Numbered from the stretch's first letter, positions 22,766 to 35,149 are shown. The stretch: 64,000 bases of DNA from Dermacentor variabilis (GCF_050947875.1 NC_134569.1:187852067-187916066); one strand, 5' to 3'. Notes: a model not told the origin generated them from the sequence alone. Numbers and translations are program-made.

Positions 22766-22917
22766 TTAGCTTTCATGACGTGGAAGCAGTACTTTTCTTC
22801 GAGGTAATCCTCGATAAGTCGGATATTGTAGGTGTTCTCGAGCCTCTCCATAGAGGGCACCGCGTGCACGTTGACAGCTTCCTCGATAAATGTGTCCGGC
22901 ATGAAGGCCGACTCATC
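22766..22917 (-). CDS. Channel exon 5: loop A region (MPDTF)
   Basis: A 152-nt exon: 50 codons plus two bases. The acceptor is TTTCGTTTTCAG before 22917 and the donor is GCTAA|GTAAGC after 22766. It begins DESAFMPDTFIEEAV. Cys-loop subunits carry a W-x-P-D-x-F/Y signature at loop A, matched here by FMPDTF, with Phe in place of the conserved Trp. From the Pro-Asp to the first Cys of the Cys loop there are about 50 residues once exon 6 is joined, a little longer than the roughly 43 of GluCl-type subunits. The codon split over the junction becomes AA|G (Lys), giving HVMKAKLNATIAC. If the donor were not used, the frame would stop one codon later (TAA), so the splice site matters. Confidence 0.78.
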
Positions 22918-24029
22918 CTGAAAACGAAATTTTATTGTTTTGTCAGAGACAATTTGCTGACATTAAACAGAGCGCGTACAAATGTGCTCTCCCTATGACC
23001 TCAGTATATAGAAGATTGAGTCGCAACAATCTCACTACATATTCTGCAACAATCATTTGTACATACGATGAAAGTACTTTGCTGGACATGCGGACGTTCC
23101 CAGGACGTACTAGGAAATCGACAAGACGTCTTATTTTGACGTCAGCAGGACTACAAGGTGCAAAGGAGCTGTCCGTTCTCGATATATTCGGCGGTACTAA
23201 AGAAGGGGTTACTCCGGCGTTCACGAAGTCTAGTAGCCGTTGCTTGGATGATTGATTACAAAATAAAATATAGCGGCCAGCTGCAAAGGAAAGTGAATGC
23301 TGAGTTTATATACAATGTGCACAATACCAACATCATCCCTTGGCAGGCCTAATGCGTAACTTTTTGTTCTAGTTTACTCAGCACCAGCCCCGACTGCTCA
23401 CCCCTCAGCGCTTTCGTATACAGGCCTTAAACATATTATGACATGAATTACTGTAAGTGCTCTGTGCCGATATGCCCTCCTGAAATGTAAGCAAAAAATC
23501 AATTTTACTGGAACGATGCTGCTAAGGCAGGTAAAGCTGTTGAAGTCTTTAATCAAAGGAAAACAATCCAGCAGATATCGCTTGCGGAACATGTATAGCA
23601 AAACCACAGTTGGTGCAGTTAAAAAAGAAGAAAATCAGCAAATACCTCGGCTGAAAAAACAAAAAGAAGAGCACCATGAGCAGCTTTGAAGAAGACAAGT
23701 CCACTTGTCGCAACGCTGGCTCCTGCTTTCACCTTGTTCTCGTTTTGCTCATCGTCATGAGCAGCTTTCACACGTAAATCGGCCGCTCGCTCGTATAGGG
23801 GAATGAAACATGAATATTTGTGACATGACGTGAAGAACAATAAGCAAATATTTAACCATAAGTAAAACATGTTTATATCACGTAGAATGAAATACTGGAG
23901 TTTCAATGAAAGAACGAAGGTGGGGTAGGGCCGAACAAGAAAATAGAAATCTCGATCGCTTGAATACAAGGCCCTACTAGATTTCGCGAAGCAAAGTGTT
24001 TGGCGTCAAATGACATACATAGTGAGCCA
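22918..24029. other. Intron of the channel gene, no gene recognised
   Basis: AT-rich sequence with short frames and no motif on either strand. Confidence 0.45.
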
Positions 24030-24760
24030 AACAAATCATTCCGCAACAAAAAGAAGGGTATCAGACATCGGTATAGTTAAAAGAATTAGGCTTGGCTAAA
24101 ACACTTGCAGATGACTTGGTTTTGACTTACACCCTACCATAAAAACATAACTAAGAAGACCAGCTTTAACTTGCGAACATACAAAATGTAATGCTCGTGT
24201 AGCCCAGAAGTAAAAAATTTTGTCACATGGGATAATGTCTGATTAGAAAGAATGCCACCAGAATTCAAGGCACAAACCTTCAAAAATCAAACGTGTAAGG
24301 CAGAACACACCATAAATTCTGAAAAGTTAGCTATTCCGCCACGAAAAAAAAAGCGTGTAAGTAATAGGTAATGAGTGGAAATGGGGGCCATACAGAACAT
24401 CGCTTGGCTAAAAGAACTGCATGCTAGATGGCTACGGGCTACATTCAACCAGAAAAGCGTAACTACCTAAGCCCGCTTCGAGCTTAAAAGCATGCTATCC
24501 ATGCAACATATAATGGTCACGTGGCCTCTTGGAAACAATGGTTTAACATTTGACAATGTTTGACTAGAAAGTCTACCACCAGACTGCCAAGTAGAAGACT
24601 ATGCAAAGCAAATATCTGAGTTAGAAGACAACTTATATTGAAATAAAGGAATATTTTAGTAGGAAAAAGGAATGGTATCACAGGCTGGACACAGAGCACA
24701 GCTCGGCTACAAGGGGCAGCTTACATGGCCCCAAACTTGGGAGGCATTTATTCATTGTTT
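24030..24760. repeat. Degenerate tandem repeat of about 300-320 bp period
   Basis: CTTGGCTAAAA with its context recurs at 24091 and 24403 and, more diverged, as CTCGGCTACA at 24702. GATTAGAAAG...GCCACCAG at 24241 recurs as GACTAGAAAG...TACCACCAG at 24562. The spacings are 312, 299 and 321 bp. The copies are old and no protein frame is shared. Confidence 0.55.
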
Positions 24761-25680
24761 TGGTAATATCGCACAAAACCCAAATAGAATTAACTTCTCT
24801 GAAAGAGACAATTGAGCCAACACAAAGCAAATGCGCAAGGCTGACCTTAGCTGACCTTGGCGAGGAAAGTATTGAAGTCAAAGTTTGCTAAGTTCGGCAA
24901 AGGAAAAAAAGTTTTCAAGAAATAATCACAGTTTACTCGACTAGGACCTGCATTATATCAAAAAGCAAACATTTAAACATGATGTTTAACAGTGCATGAA
25001 CTAGCTAGCATGAATCACGTGGGCGCAAAACTTAAAGCATAAAAGAAACTGAAAATTGTTTCTCCGACGAGTTCAAAAGTAAAGCAGCTGCATGAAAAGC
25101 AATGCTTCTTGTGTTCTGCCAGAAATAAGCTTCCAAACACTATTTCACACATTTTTGCTGAACCAGGGTTAGGAAAGTCATGAAGTTATTGGTCTTTTCC
25201 CCATTCAAGGGATGTCCCCACGTTGCCCCAGGGCGTTACTGGAGGATGGGTAATAGTTTTGCATAAGACGCACCTACATTCCCAAATGACGGATGCGCAT
25301 TTGATAAACGATTCCAATCGGTAATAGCTTTTAAAAAAAGAAATTGGCGAACAGCCTCGTCCTGGCTCGGTACTCCTAAATTATAAACGTACGTTGAGTT
25401 CGTCCGGAAGAGTAAATTGGTAGCTCGCAGTAGTTACCACTGCTGATTCCAGTTCTCTACATTAGGTAAAAAAGCTTTAGGCTTAGTTTTCTTTTACGGA
25501 TTGGGCACTTGAGAATATTAGATTTCATTTTATATAATTTAGTGCAGCACCAGCCTTAGCAACCACGTAATGGGCTTGAGAATTGCAAGAGCACTCATCT
25601 GAAAAATACACAACCAAATACTTACGTTTACATTTTAGCGATAATCTTTGCATAAATACAGTACTCTATTTTTGCATATT
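24761..25680. other. Intron of the channel gene, no gene recognised
   Basis: AT-rich, possibly a continuation of the old tandem repeat, but no clear unit can be aligned by eye. Confidence 0.35.
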
Positions 25681-25689
25681 CTTCTTTTT

Positions 25690-25930
25690 ATAAAGCGGAG
25701 ATTAACACATTTCTGAGAATTCATTTTCCTTTTCCCTTAACCAGACAGCGTACGGATACGCCCAGGGAAGCAGTCTTGGGTCGTCGTCACTGCCAATTCT
25801 TCACTATGCAATACAATCATTGCCGAAATTCCACTTACGTGAGGTGGTTCCCATCGCAATGTTATTTAAATAGACAAGAAACAAAAGTGGTCACAAAATA
25901 GACCCTCGTGTAATTCCGTCGTAACAGCTT
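25690..25930 (-). pseudogene. LINE reverse transcriptase scrap
   Basis: Minus-strand reading gives GITRGSIL, a stop, then PLLFLVYLNNIAMGT, and later GNDCIA and IGSDDDPRLLPW. These correspond to [20 protein letters not shown] and the F-A-D-D-C box of CR1/Jockey-like LINEs, heavily decayed. Confidence 0.65.
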
Positions 25931-27005
25931 ACCGATATAACATTCCGTGCCACTTTGTCGTCCTCTTTCCTTGTGACAGCTCGCGCTCTTATGCGTAGTG
26001 TTCGAGTGCACTATCTCTAAAATCTAGTCAGGTAACGCGTAATTAGTAGTACGGGCTAGTGTTGTGTCAATAATAACCAATAGTTCTTTACTTAAGGTGG
26101 CTTCAGTGTTACGAACTTCTAATTTTGGCATTTTCGTCCCTATCAAAAGGGAAAGCTTCAGGTTCTTTATTTTGGAGGACGAAGAGGTTGGGAAGATGCT
26201 GTCTTTGGTTATCGGCATTTGTAGACGCAAAAGGCCGAAAAAGACTGAGGGTGCTTGAATGACGACAGCTGTCTTCACATATAATACAAATGCGAATTCT
26301 AAAGAGAAAGAAATACGGAAGACGTAACCTCACTCTTTTACAGAGTTACCGGAGCTACACCTCACTTACCAAGTACACAGCCACATTCATGAAACACACA
26401 CAACCTTACATAAGCATTGGCACTCAGCGTACCTGTCAAACAGAAAGCTAGCCACAGTGCAAGTCTTGGTTTCGCACAACACGTAAAGCCCTTCTGTTTT
26501 AACAGTATTACTGTTTGCATCTGGGCTACTGGAGCTAGTCCTTTCTGCCCTTAACATAGGCCAAACTACACGATCAAGCTGGAGCGGTAAGGCTTGAGTG
26601 AGGGGGACACGAGACGAGTGATCAAGAACGCCTCACTCGACGTGCCATCTTCGTCCCCCGCATCATGCTGCACTTCTCTGCGGTGACCAACTTTTGTTAA
26701 ACGTGGCGCTCGGGTGGAGGAATCGCCGCCATGTTCTGCACGGCTATATCAGCCTACAGCCTACATCATCATCCTCCTCTCCTCCACGCAAAAGCAAGGA
26801 GGAGGGGGAGGAGCGAAGCCCTCGGTGACTTAAAAGGAGGGGACTCCTCCATCCCATTTCGAGCCCCCCTTGCACCCGACTGCGTGCTGAGCAGTGAGTG
26901 GAGAGCGTTAAGTTGACACAGATTCTGGCCTGCGTCTGCTAAATCTAGATGCTAATCAGATTAGCGTCAAGGACAAAAAGAGCATCTGAACTTGAATGCA
27001 CTCAC
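25931..27005. other. Intron of the channel gene, no gene recognised
   Basis: The 26570-26920 part is GC-richer with a GGAGGGGGAGGAG purine run near 26800. No motif-bearing frame. Confidence 0.45.
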
Positions 27006-27125
27006 ATATTCTCTGTCCATGACATCTTCGTATGCAGGAAGCCGCGCATAAGGGTATGACCGTTTCTTCAACCAGGTGCAGTCCGCCCGGTAGGTATTAT
27101 AGGTTGTCATCATGACAGTGAAACG
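27006..27125 (-). CDS. Channel exon 4: ligand-binding domain, beta strand 2 region
   Basis: A 120-nt exon (40 codons, phase 0 at both ends). The acceptor is TTTCTTTTCAG before 27125 and the donor is GAATAT|GTGAGT after 27006. It opens with RFTVMMTTYNTYRADCTWL. In channel subunits this position holds a strand followed by a W-x-D-x-R-L type segment (for example FRQ-W-x-D-x-R-L); here the equivalent is YNTYRADCTWL, so the fit is loose. The remainder, through PAYEDVMDREY, is charged and replaces the usual linker to loop A. Exon 5 continues in phase with DESAFMPDTF. The order and phase make this assignment good even though the residues are divergent. Confidence 0.75.
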
Positions 27126-27934
27126 CTGAAAAGAAATGTTCCGCAGAGTTTGCTTATGGCGGTGAAATGCTCCCCTGTGTGCTATCACGAGAAAGGTTTT
27201 TCACAGTACGTTGCAGAAACGTGTGCTCCGCGTAACGTATCCATTTGGAACTGATACAGAAGGTCATTTTCATTGCTGCTAGTTGGAGCATAAGCTTAAC
27301 GGGTACAATTAAAAGATACGCATCAACAACGTCTTATTTTTCAGCGGTCTGCGGACACCCTTAAGCGGCATCTACGTAACCACCAAACCCGCGCTGCGTA
27401 CCGGGTTGCTCCGCTCTCCTTGGCCAGAACCCTCCGCGCCAGGCCTTGTTGGGAAGCACAGAAAAAAATCATGTACTCCAAAAGCCAAAAAGAACAAATA
27501 AGGCGCCGCAGAGGTGTGTCTGGCACGTAGCATGCTCCTAGCGAGCCCATTTGAAACGTAATATAAAGAGCCTTTCGTTATTTTTAATAATCATTTGCAT
27601 ACCTGAATTCGTCTTGAGGGTAGGTTGTGGGGAGGTTTTGCACCATGAAAAGTGCAAGAAAGGCCCAATAAAAATTTCAAAAAATCAAGAAATAAAGACG
27701 CTTGAACAAAGCATTGGATAGAAACGAAAACATAGATAGAATGCAAAGCGCCATAATAGCGACATACAAACAATGAATGTACGCAGTTACAAGTCATTAT
27801 GAGCTGTGCACAAGTACTGCACAGTCCGTGCGAGCTCCCTTGTCGTTGTGTCTTCAATACAGTGGTCCGATTTCTACATGCCCTTCGGGGTCATCCGACT
27901 GCCGGGCACCTTGTATTCTCCCGTATTCATATGA
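27126..27934. other. Intron of the channel gene, no gene recognised
   Basis: No conserved domain on either strand before the Gypsy fragment begins near 27935. Confidence 0.45.
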
Positions 27935-28770
27935 GGATTCTGAAGAACTGTTACTGGTGACGCCTGGACCCCGCCGACGCCCATTCGGTCAAGGAATGCC
28001 GAGACTGTCAGTGACGCAAGACACCGCCAACAAGGCCAGCAGGATCGCTGCAACCAATCGAGCTTCCTTGTCGACCGTTTCCGCAGATTGGGATGGACTC
28101 TTTCCGACGCCAACATCTGGAAATAAGTCGATCGTCGTGGCGACGGACTACGTCACCAGTTTCGTTGAAATGAAAGCGCTGTCGATTGCTAGCGCAGCCA
28201 AAGTGGCGAAATTCTTTGTCGAGGACCTCCTGCGGCGACTTTGTGCCCCAGAAATCCTCATCACCGATAGAGGAACGGCCTTTACAGCAGACCTCACGGA
28301 AATCATTCTAACGTAGTGACAGAAAGGTCACAGGAGGACAACTGCAGACGAATGGTTATACCGAGCGGCTGAACAAGACCCTCGCCGACATGTAAGCAAT
28401 GTACCTCGACGTCGAGCACAAGACTTGGGATGGCGTCCTGCCGTACCTAATCTTCGCTTACAACACGGCGGAGCAAGAAGCAACACAGACCGCGCCCTTT
28501 AACCTGGCTTACGGTAGGTACCCGATGACTGCTCTCGATGCCAAGCTGCCGCACGTCACCGAAGAAAAGAATCTTGACGACGCCACCTATCTCGAACACG
28601 CCGAAGAAGCCCGACTGCTTGCCCACCTGCGGATCAAGAACCAACAGAGGAGCGACGGCCGACACTACAACCTTCAATGACGCTACATCGAGTACCATCC
28701 CGGCGACCGTGCTTGTGTTTGAACCCCAATACGTCGATGAGGACTTAGCGAGAAGCTTTTACGCCGCTAT
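27935..28770 (+). pseudogene. Ty3/Gypsy integrase fragment
   Basis: Plus-strand integrase of the same family as the element at 35675-41879. It reads CRDCQ-equivalent text in a shifted frame near 28000, then NKSIVVATDYVTSFVEMKAL, LITDRGTAFTADLTEII (second catalytic Asp), a damaged NGYTERLNKTLADM block, MYLDVEHKTWDGVLPYLIFA, and KNQQRSDGRHYNL. The first catalytic Asp block is degraded (WDGLFPTPTSG). Frame breaks at about 28317 and 28395. No LTR could be set with confidence; a polyadenylation-like AATAAAG lies at 29207. Confidence 0.85.
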
Positions 28771-30337
28771 TTCGGACCCTACAATATCATCCGACGCATT
28801 GGTGCGCTCGACTACGAGGTCTTACCAGACAGCATTTCGCTATCACAGCGTCGCCGCTCACGACCTGAAATGGTCCATGTTGTACGCTTTAAGCCGTTCT
28901 ACCAGCGCTGAGGAACTCACGGACTTTGTTGCTTCGTTGCTTTGTCATTTTTTCTTGACTAAGTGTGGTTTAGTTTTTTACTCTCGTGCTGTGTCATGGG
29001 GTCATTGACACTCATACTTTATTTTTTTTCGGTCACTGCTTTTCACCGGCTAACAAATAATAAACGTCATCGCTCGTCATCACTTGGCTATTGTCACCAA
29101 GGCTTTCGTAGGTAATCTAATTGTATGGACGACGCGAATTGCGACTGTGCTCTACGCTATTATTTTGTTTAACTGTTACTTGTTATTCCGGGGACAGGTT
29201 CGCCCAATAAAGAGTCAAAGTTGTAACTCACACTTTCGCCAGTGCGTCGTTCTTTACCATCACTGCAGCGTGACACCATTGAAGAGCTATTGCTAGGGCT
29301 ACGGTAGAAAGAACCAAAGTGGATATGCTCATCAGGTGAAATCAAAATAGCGCACCAATTGGATTCACAATCATTGGAATGGGCCGAAGGAGTACTAGGA
29401 AAACTTTGGTGGTCAGAAGAAAAACGCCCCCACCGTGCGCGTCGCTATCCTGATGGTAACGGTATGCACCAAATGAAGACGGGAAAAGAAAAGATTTATC
29501 AATGGTATCATCAAGCCAAGATATGGTAGCTATTGCGATATCAACCTGTGTTCAAGTGATTAGGCACCCAGTGCAGCACTCTTATTTTTAATACTTCTGC
29601 TACCGCATGCTTTCGTGACGTCTATCACTGCAGTGATGTAACCGTCTTTATTATTTAAAATGAGCCTAAAGAATTGGGCTACTTCCTTCTCGCAGATTCG
29701 AAACTTCCCTGAAGTGGATGACCGGAGCTTAAACTTCTATTGATCACTTTTAGGGCTATAAATTTCAGTGGTTAAGATTGTCTCGGTCGCAGAAAGTGGA
29801 TTTGATGAGAATTCGCGCACCCAGCCTGCGTATATTACCGTCGCACCGTTTTAGGGCACAGCTCTTAAGCCTGTTTCACATGCTGCGACTGCAGCGACAA
29901 AACACGGTTCAGTCGCATTTGTCGCAATGAGATTTTTAGAGCTGCTGTTTCACATGCTTGCGATTTCAACAACGCGACTGGTGTGAAGCCCATGGTTGCT
30001 TGCTGCCATATTTTATGGTATACGCCGCATAATCCTATGAACGTAATGAAGAAAACATCTACATCGTAAGATTATCGGCATGTCTTCGTTAGGAGCAAAT
30101 AATACGCGCACTTTCTAAATTAAACACGTTGTGAAGTTTAAACTTGTTTTGGAGTGCGCAACGACGCTTTCTGAAGTTCAGTGTGAAGAGACACGGCCTA
30201 CGTAAACTGTGCACAACACGTTGTTCACTGTTGTGTGTTTCTGATGTACCTTCTATGTCCGCGTCACTCTGCCTGCGCTGCAACAAGTTACAATATGACC
30301 TATCGACAAACTCATATAGCTACCCTCACCGCATATG
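28771..30337. other. No gene recognised; possible repeat pieces
   Basis: Probably includes the untranslated end of the Gypsy fragment to about 29280. A segment at 29870-30020 with GCTGCGACTGCAGCGACAAA resembles a short word set also present near 43420-43450 and may be a dispersed element. Confidence 0.35.
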
Positions 30338-30350
30338 CAGTATTCGGAAT

Positions 30351-30591
30351 CAGCCTCCGTGGTTGCTCGGTGGCTATGGTGGTGGGCTGCTGAGGACGAG
30401 TTGGCAGGATCGAATCCCAGCCACGGCGGCAGCGTTTCGATGTGGGCGAAATGCGAAAACACTCGTGCACTTAGATTAGGTACACGTTAAAGCACCCCAG
30501 ATGGTCGAAATTTCCCGAGTCATCCACTATGGCGCGGCTCAAAATCGGAAAGCGGTTGTGGCACGTCAAACCCCATAATTTAATCTTTTTT
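30351..30591 (+). mobile_element. Ruka-type SINE with 13-bp target duplication
   Basis: Head CCTCCGTGGTTGCTCGGTGG ... AGGATCGAATCCCAGCCACG, body TTAGGTACACGTTAAAGCAC and CATCCACTATGGCGCGGCTC, end CACGTCAAACCCCATAATTT. Perfect direct repeats CAGTATTCGGAAT flank it at 30338-30350 and 30592-30604. It is full length. Confidence 0.93.
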
Positions 30592-30604
30592 CAGTATTCG
30601 GAAT

Positions 30605-31500
30605 TAGGCTCCAGCGAAGTCGTCGTGTCATCGCGCTACGAGACCCTCGCGCGGCACGTGCTCAGGATCAGTTCTGGAGGAATGATGTATTGCTCGTGAT
30701 TGCGCATAGGCGGTGTCTGCTCCTAGCCATATCGTTCCACCAAACGCAGCAGCAACCAGAAACACGAAAGCTCACGTCTGCTCCTCAAAGAATCCGCCAA
30801 TGGTCTGTGTGTGATTGCCATATCTGTAATGGACATTGTGTTGCGAACTGCAAGCTTAGCGCTAGCCAGGTTCGTCCATCGCTGCGCCTGTGCTATGAAT
30901 ATATGCAGGATATCCCAGCTAACATTAGCCAGAGCTTTAAAAATGTGCGAGTGCCACGTAGCTGGACCGAACCAAGGTAATGTTGCTTGCCGTCTCTTGA
31001 AGATATCTATTTTCTTTTTCATTCCGCCTAATTAGAAAATAAGTATTATTATTTGTCAACTTCTCAAATATTATATTTAGATGAAGATTGTCAATGACGA
31101 TATTGTAGAGCGACGTGAAAAATTCCGGTTACAGCTTTCTGTTGCTCGATACGTGCTACATAAAAGTGTTTTTCCAAGCGTGAAAAACATGCAAAGTACC
31201 TGATGCGGCCAGCCACGCAGCAATTTTGCGTGCATTTGCGGGCTTGCATAAGAAAGCTGCCCATAATATAGTTGCATATATTCTCCTGGCCTAAATGTTT
31301 ACCTCCATACAGTACGGTATGGGACTGTTGTGTGTCCAGTACAGGTGGTCCGGAGGTTGTGTTTCCGAAGAGAGGAGTAGTCGCCGTTGCAGCTCATAAG
31401 CTAGCTGGAATAGTATCTGGCGACCAGGTTCCGAGCTATTAGGGCAAAGAATTTGTGAACCAGGCTGCACCTCTACTCTGTCTAGGTGCTTGTGCGTTTG
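30605..31500. other. No gene recognised
   Basis: Short frames only. The last part may be the degraded start of the LINE remnant that follows. Confidence 0.4.
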
Positions 31501-31800
31501 CTCTTTCTCGTAAAAGTACATTTACAGATTCCTACTCATTCCTAATGGGAATGGCCAACATTGCGACGTACAATTTGTGCGGGTGTAATGAGACTCTAGA
31601 GAAAATTCTCTGTCACTGCCCATCCTTTGACACAAACGACGTACATTACAACCGAAACTCAACCTGCTAGACAATAGAGCGCGCTCAGAAGAAAAGATCC
31701 TTGGCCTATGCATTCTTGCATGCAAAAGGCCACAAAAGCCCTTCTGCGTTTCGTCAAGGATACTACATCGTATGAACGCTCGTGACAGTGGAAATTCCTC
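31450..31800 (+). pseudogene. I-clade LINE C-terminal remnant
   Basis: Reads FTDSYSFLMGMAN, then LCGCNETLEKILCHCPSFD, the C-x-C...E-T-x-E-x-x-L-C-x-C-P knuckle found at the end of I-clade ORF2, and later AFLHAKGHKSPSAFRQGY. Two frames are used and a stop follows NRNSTC. Confidence 0.68.
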
Positions 31801-32740
31801 TACAACTGACTGTGAATGAGTGACTATTATTTTTCTTTTCGGGCACGTCCTTGTTTAACCTCCCTACATTTCCCTCTTCGTTTCTCTCACTCTCTTTCTT
31901 GTAGAGGTCTTCAAGCTTGGTATTGTTGGAAAGACCTGTCAGTAACCGTATGCCTGTGTTCGATTAATTGTCTTTCTTGCGCTGCACGCAATTCCTATCG
32001 TACAATGGCTTGGACACAAGTACAGCAACTGCAATTTTCTATAGTATCCGCTCGTCCAAACTCCATAATATTAAGATTGTTCTGTTCACCAGGTGCAGAA
32101 TTTGTGTCCAGACTGGCCGTAATTGTTCCATTCATGTGCTGGCTCTGTCCTCTTGGTCTTACACTAGCTGAGGATTCGGACATCTTGACTTGCTGGTATA
32201 TGTGTCCAGCTATGTGAAGCAGAACATGCAATCCATGGTAGTTCTTGACTAAAGTGTTAAGACGTCGAGTTAAGCTGACATCAGAAAGCGAGTGGCCAGA
32301 CTGGCTAATAAAAGCTGCACTGTTCTCGAGAGCTTGTTACATCGTTCTTGATTTCGCGATAAGATAGCTGTACAAGATCCTTTTTGTAGTATGCATATAC
32401 TATTGGCGTGTGGGCCTTCTTATGTATCTCCAACTCTCACCTGGAATTTTCTGCCTTTCACAAAGTGACGGTTGAACTTAAGGGCTCTACCACAATATTA
32501 GATTAGACGGAGGTACTGTATTGAGAGCCTCTTCACTCTCTTCATTCTTTAATAACCGGTATTACCGAATGCCCTCTCATAAAGTTTCTGCTGCTTATGA
32601 CCCACTCATATCTGCCACAAGGGAGAACACATGAAAAAGTTTTTTTTTTCTGTGTGCATATTGTAGTATGAGCATTCATGTCTTTTGACACTGATACATT
32701 TGTAGAAGCAGCTACCTGATAGAGTACTTACTATGCCTTA
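31801..32740. other. No gene recognised
   Basis: A pyrimidine-rich tract near 31855-31905 may belong to the 3' UTR of the LINE remnant. A run of ten T lies near 32640. Confidence 0.35.
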
Positions 32741-33102
32741 TCAAGCTTATTTGTGCAGTACTGTTGAAGAACACATATTGTTATTAGGCAACGGTACTGC
32801 GGAAGACGTTGCAAAGCAGACGAAGAGGACGAGCTGTGCCACCGCACGCATCTTTGCTGTTGTGGTGCAGCCCGCTGCCACGGTTCAAATATTGTACATA
32901 AACTGTTTTTGGCATCTCCCCGTAACATTTTTGGCGGTGGCGTGGGGCATAGACGAAGGACATCGCGGACCTTGGCAGCGGAGATCATTTGGGTTATACG
33001 ACCACGCCGAGTGAGAAGCCCGCTGGCTTGGCCTCGGCTACTACAACGTCGGCTGTACTAGCCCCACTCCGAAACCCTGGTACCTGCTGAGGTACTGACT
33101 CC

Positions 33103-33640
33103 ATGGACGTCAAAGACTGGTTAATCGAATACGAGCGTGCGAGCAAGAATAAGCAGTGGGACCCAGCCATCATACTGGCTAACGTTATCTACTACTTCAA
33201 GGGAACAGCCCGTGTTTGGTTTCAAACACACGAGGGGGAACTGACTACTTGGGACACCTGCAAGCAAAAACTACAGGAGCTCTACGGGAAGGCAGTCGGG
33301 CACCAGCGAGCTTCTAAGAAGGAACTTCCGTGCCGAGCCCAAACATCAACTGGACCATGTGTCGTGTACATGTATTCAGAACGCGTTAGCGCTGTGTCGG
33401 CGCGTTGACGACGAAATTTCTGAAGCTGACAGTCAGTGACATACTTAAAGACTTCGCCGATGACGCCTTTATTTGGTTGATTTATTAGGACTGCTAGACC
33501 GTCGACGACTTCATAAAAGGGTGCCGATGCTTTCAGGAAGCGAAGAGCCGTCGTGTCACGCAACAATTCGTGCTGCTCCCTAACACCGCCGTTACCTCAG
33601 TGCGTGAGGACGTCCAGCCACCTGGTACCGAAAACTTCCT
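33103..33640 (+). pseudogene. Gypsy Gag remnant
   Basis: MDVKDWLIEYERASKNKQWD, then LANVIYYFKGTARVWFQTHE, TWDTCKQKLQELYGKAVG and KKELPCRAQTSTGP. The L-x-G-x-A-R-x-W-F/Y-x-T-H-E segment and the helical repeats are those of arthropod Gypsy capsids. A frameshift near 33390 and others up to 33560 break it. Confidence 0.8.
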
Positions 33641-34299
33641 GCGTTTTATGCCGCGTGAGATTGAGGCCGCATCTCCATCTGTTCCGCAAGCCCGTTCTTA
33701 CGACGGGTCTCGCCAGACAGTATCGTTGGTCTATGCCGTCATGCGCGAAGAGTTGGCGAACGAAGCCATTCATCCCATCCGTGTGCAACTCGCCCGGCGT
33801 TCCGCAATTTTTCCAGCCGCAGTCGACCTATCCCGGATACCGCGATCCAAACCTGTGGCGCTGGTGTTACGACCGGAATGTGCTTCACCTGCAATTGAAT
33901 ACGCCATATTCTCCGCCATTCCCGCGGGAAGAGGTCACGGCGGCCAGCGTCACCTCGTCCCGCGTACACTTACCATTCGGAACACAGTCGGTGCTCTTCG
34001 TTTCGTGCTCGCAATGATCCACCGCCCCCTGATGTTCGTGCCCCGACTCCACGCTACGACCCCGCACTAGCCCCGCAGAACCGGCGTTCTCGCTCTCCGC
34101 TGCCGCGTCGCACACCATCGCCAAACCCTCGTGGACGATCTTCATAAAACTGCCCGCTGCGGCTCCCAGAGGTAATGCGACATTGGCCAACCGACCCCGA
34201 AATTCTCTGATGACTCTGGCTGCCCGACGAAACCTTTTAGACGTAAAAGTGGACAGCGCGCCTGCTTCGGCACTCGTAGACAATGGGGTGCAACTATCT

Positions 34300-34540
34300 A
34301 TAATGAGCGCTATACGTTTGTCCTCGTCACCGCAAGGTTCTTAAGCCCGCCACGTTGCCTGTCGTCCGCGTTGCCGACGGCGGTACACCTTCTGTCGTTG
34401 GCATGTGCACTGCACGTCTGAGCTTCGCTGGCCACCAGAGCTCAGTGCTATTTGCCGCTCTACAGCAATGTCCCCATGACGTCATCCTCGGCCATGACTT
34501 CCTGAGCACTCATTCTGCAGTCTTTCACTGCTCATCTGGA
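34300..34540 (+). pseudogene. Gypsy protease remnant
   Basis: VRVADGGTPSVVGMCTARLS then AALQQCPHDVILGHDFLS, the C-terminal half of the retropepsin (C-x-x-D-x-I-L-G-x-D-F-L). The active-site D-T-G region lies near 34275-34310 in a damaged form (VDNGVQLS). Interrupted at 34540 by a 173-bp insertion. Confidence 0.75.
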
Positions 34541-34712
34541 GCAACAGAACTGCTTGTTAGGCTAGTTGGTGCTTGCTAAAAGACATCTTTTCTACCGCAA
34601 GTTAAAAGAAACCCAAAGGAAGACACATAAAAGGCAACACGGGCGGGTGCCGCTTGCATTGTGCTTCACGTGTCTTCCTTTTGCGTGTGTTTTAACTTGC
34701 GGCAAAAAACAC
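34540..34712. mobile_element. 173-bp foldback insertion with 10-bp target duplication
   Basis: GCTCATCTGG is found at 34530-34539 and again at 34713-34722; the Gypsy protease reading resumes right after the second copy. The insert ends with an inverted repeat: CCGCAAGTTAAAA...GGAAGACAC (34595-34627) against GTGTCTTCC...TTTTAACTTGCGG (34670-34702). The unpaired right end CAAAAAACAC is A-rich. The long direct repeats point to a SINE-like or target-primed insertion in place of a cut-and-paste MITE. Confidence 0.82.
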
Positions 34713-35149
34713 GCTCATCTGGCTTTCTACAGTTGGAACTTCCTTCGGTAGCCGACGTCACCACCGTGTCACCGCCACGTTTATCTGTCATGGAGTTTGT
34801 CCGCCTGCGACCAGCAGCCACGACGTATGTCACGATGACCACAGAGCCCCTTGTTTGTGACGGTGACTATGCGATCTACCCTACTACCGACATTCTTTTG
34901 ACGTAATGTGTTGCGCTCCATCACTCTGTTGTGACATTTGCGGAAAACCGGGCGCGTTTACCTATTCTCAACTTTGGAATCACCCCACAATTTCTTTCAG
35001 AAGGCGCCATGTTGGTCAGCATATCACCCTGAGACACACGCGAGCATCTGACCCTGACTATCGATGCTCCACAGTCATTGCCTGCAAGCCCGGACACGAG
35101 TACTACGCTTGACGACCCTCATGACGATATGACTGCCCCTGACCTGTCT

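Noticed and set aside
26967..27188. The full open frame around channel exon 4
   Set aside because: Only 27006-27125 is bounded by splice sites; the ends of the longer frame are intron.
28995..29276. Possible LTR from TGTCATGGGG to GCGTGACA after the Gypsy integrase fragment
   Set aside because: Only TG/CA ends and an AATAAA support it; no second copy is in the window.
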